A DNA stretch of 64,000 nt from the NCBI GenBank assembly GCA_036867785.1, contig CP145412.1, positions 558,001 to 622,000 on the forward strand, in the 5' to 3' direction. The notes below the pieces were generated by a model. That model was not told the origin of the DNA, did no database searches, and worked only from the letters and a program-made list of their open reading frames with translations. Of this stretch, positions 62,377 through 64,000 are shown piece after piece. Numbering within the stretch: position 1 is the first letter of the stretch; every line of letters begins with the position of its first letter. The position numbers were made by a program, and so were the translations under genes. This stretch comes from Plasmodiophora brassicae. Lineage: Eukaryota > Endomyxa: Phytomyxea > Phytomyxea > Plasmodiophorida.

Positions 62377-63451
62377 ATGGCGATCGAGAGCGTCGTTCTG
62401 GCCGGCATCGTTGCCAACATTGCCAGCTCCGTCGGCATCGTCATCACCAACAAGTTCGTATGGAGCGCGCACGGTTTGTGGCAGGGCGCGCCCCGCTGTC
62501 CACGCCGCCGTTATACTGATGGACCGGGTCGGCTCAGGGTTCAACTTTGTCGCTACGCTCTCGTTCCTGCATTTCGTCACGACGGCGCTGGCAACGCGGA
62601 CGCTGCTGGCCGCCCGGTTCTTCGAGTACAAACCTGCCCCGCTGGCCGGCGTCATGCCCGTTGCCATTGGCACATTGGGCAGCGTTGCCTTCATGAACCG
62701 TACGCCAACGACGACGACCCCGGTCTGCGCGCGTCCCGCGATGTTGACGTTGCGGTCTGTAGTGAACCTGGCGGCGAACTCGGTGGGCTTCTATCAGATC
62801 TCCAAGCTGGCCTGCATCCCTGCCACGCTGATCCTGCAGTACCTGCTCTTCAAGAAGCAGGTCTCCGAGAAGACGCGGTACTCGCTGTTGGTGATCCTGC
62901 TCGGCGTCGGGATCTCGACGGTCACCGACGTGAACGTGAACTTTATCGGGATGGCGTACGCGCTGATCGCCGTTGCGTTCACCGCCCTTGGGCAGATCTA
63001 CACGGGGTCGTCGCAGCAACAGCTCGGCCTGGACTCCATGCAACTGCTGCATCACTCCAGCCCCATCATCGCCGTCGGCATGTTCGTCTGTATCTTCCTG
63101 TTCGACGACGTGGGCGCGCTGCTTCAGTTCGAGTACACGTCGTCCGCCGTCTTCCTGATCGCCCTGACGTGCGTCCTGGCCGTCGGCGTGAACGTATCGA
63201 ACTACCTCGTCATTGGGAAGACGTCGCCGATCACCTACCAGGTCGTCGGCCATTCCAAAACCTGCCTCGTACTCGTGCTAGGCTTCCTCGCCTTTAGCAC
63301 GCCAGTCACCCTACGATCAATCGCCGGCATCGTCATCGCCATGGCCGGCGTGATCTGGTACGGCGAGGTCAAGCGGGTCGAATCCAACGCGTCGGCCAAA
63401 CTGCCCCAGTACGTGTCCGTCTCCAAGAACGACATCGCCCTCGACACGTAA
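62377..63451 (+). CDS. SLC35E-type nucleotide-sugar / triose-phosphate translocator family transporter
   Basis: Starts MAIESVVLAGIVANIASSVG, then IVITNKFVWSAHG; a first intron (GTTTGT...CTCAG) joins to GFNFVATLSFLHFVTTALAT. Further: GVMPVAIGTLGSVAFMN, second intron (GTACGC...TGTAG), LNLAANSVGFYQISKLACIP, VSEKTRYSLLVILLGVGIST, DVNVNFIGMAYALIAVAFTA, GQIYTGSSQQQLGLDSMQLL, NVSNYLVIGKTSPITYQVVG and SIAGIVIAMAGVIWYGEVKR. Around ten membrane spans. Pattern and KT-type signatures (NxxSVGFYQ, TSPxTYQVxGH) match SLC35E3 and plant UDP-sugar transporters of the Golgi. Transported sugar unknown. Confidence 0.9.
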
Positions 63452-63767
63452 GCATGCCCGTTAGGCGGCACCGTCGAACCTGTGTGCACACCTAACGCCA
63501 ACGGTTGGGCAGTTTCGACGACGGCAAGCTCAGCGACAACGAGGACTCGGCGTGACGACGACGACGCCGGCCGGCCCCCATATGGGACTGCTACCTGCGA
63601 CATGCAATACAGTCAATGGGAACACTTGTGCCACCCCGGGTAACCCGTCCTGATTGGCGTACGTCCTGCCTGGCCCGAATGCTGGCCGTGCGCGTCGCCA
63701 AATTCGACGGTGGAGAGTGCGCGATAAAGCGCGCGCGCGTCGTGTAGGTAGGTACGTCGCTTGTGGC
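63452..63767. other. Intergenic region; nothing recognised
   Basis: 316 bp between two plus-strand genes. A minus-strand open frame covers part of it but overlaps the SNARE exon and is a shadow. Confidence 0.4.
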
Positions 63768-64000
63768 ATGGACGGCGGCGACATGCCCGGCGATTTCGAC
63801 GGGTTGCGGATACAGGGTCGCCGGCTCGAGAAGCAGATCTTCACGAAGCTCGGCGACCTGTCCGCGCTGAACATCGACGCGATTCGGAATGCGCAGTCGA
63901 GCATGATGGGCCGGGCCGGGTCGGCGACGTCGCTGGCGAACGAGGCCGAGGCCGCCCAGAGGAGCATCGAGGAGCTGCTCGACAAAGTTCGTACTCGTTC
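63768..64000 (+). CDS. Golgi Qb-SNARE candidate (GS28/GOSR1-like), 5' part
   Basis: ATG opens MDGGDMPGDFDGLRIQGRRL, EKQIFTKLGDLSALNID, then EAEAAQRSIEELLDKV at the window end. The layout (short lead, LRxQxRxLExxIxxKL helix, a linker, then an IExLLxxL helix) is that of the N-terminal Habc region of GOSR1/GS28, a Qb SNARE for ER-Golgi and intra-Golgi transport. The SNARE helix and tail anchor lie beyond the window, so membrin or an unrelated coiled-coil protein is possible. Confidence 0.45.
   Translation, partial: MDGGDMPGDFDGLRIQGRRLEKQIFTKLGDLSALNIDAIRNAQSSMMGRAGSATSLANEAEAAQRSIEELLDKVRTR

Noticed and set aside
1-64000. CRISPR arrays, bacterial operons, rRNA or tRNA genes
   Set aside because: No spaced direct repeats, no ribosomal RNA sequence and no recognisable tRNA cloverleaf seen by eye; a tRNA scan would be needed to exclude tRNAs.

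Overview
This is a nuclear genomic window from a eukaryotic microbe. Most genes are cut by short GT-AG introns (mostly about 50-65 nt), base composition looks GC-rich, intergenic gaps are short, and both strands are used. The gene content fits a flagellated protist with a broad metabolism: IFT88, a gamma-tubulin complex subunit (GCP3), a DUF667/CFAP20-type protein and a probable CFAP119-like protein sit beside proteasome, SNARE, 2-oxoglutarate oxygenase and sugar-transporter genes. I cannot name the species. A zoosporic protist with small introns, such as a plasmodiophorid or other rhizarian, or a chytrid-like organism, would fit; this is inference only.

Layout. 1-5.7 kb: the 5' part of an RRM gene of the CPSF6/7 type; a UIM / two-zinc-finger / PUB-like ubiquitin-linked gene; then a tandem family of intronless PHD-finger genes whose products begin with signal peptides (two intact, one relic between them). 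6.8-12.4 kb: a nest of decayed Helitron pieces (Rep-side and Pif1-helicase-side fragments) that includes a 0.9-kb-armed palindrome, a short ORF present in three copies, and a duplicated 5' fragment of the GCP3 gene whose intact copy lies 8 kb away. 13-21 kb: a WD40-like gene, then IFT88 and GCP3 in divergent orientation. 21-36 kb: a type I membrane protein, a PWWP protein, OGFOD1/Tpa1, DUF924, a secreted tyrosinase-fold protein that has lost its copper ligands, proteasome beta-4 (PSMB2), a JmjC oxygenase, a CFAP119-like gene, transaldolase, an LYR-like protein and an ankyrin protein.

36-42 kb: two tandem cytochrome P450 genes with an almost identical 3' half, then a scrambled repeat cluster with a DDE transposase fragment and a multi-copy ORF. 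42.8-64 kb: a CFAP20DC-like gene, an AN1 zinc-finger gene, a large UbiB/ADCK-type atypical kinase with an upstream C-terminal relic of a paralogue, a GET2/CAML-like ER protein, an AAE17/18-like acyl-activating enzyme, a monoglyceride lipase, an alpha-solenoid protein, a MORN-SAM protein with a PARP-like C-terminus, an SLC35E-type transporter and the start of a Golgi SNARE.

Genes do not form operons. The functional themes are cilium and microtubule organisation, lipid metabolism (P450, acyl-activating enzyme, lipase, UbiB) and chromatin reading (PHD, PWWP, JmjC). Exon boundaries were worked out by eye from splice consensus, reading frame and protein-family continuity. Joins listed in the evidence fields are the ones checked for frame; other multi-exon genes are given as spans.
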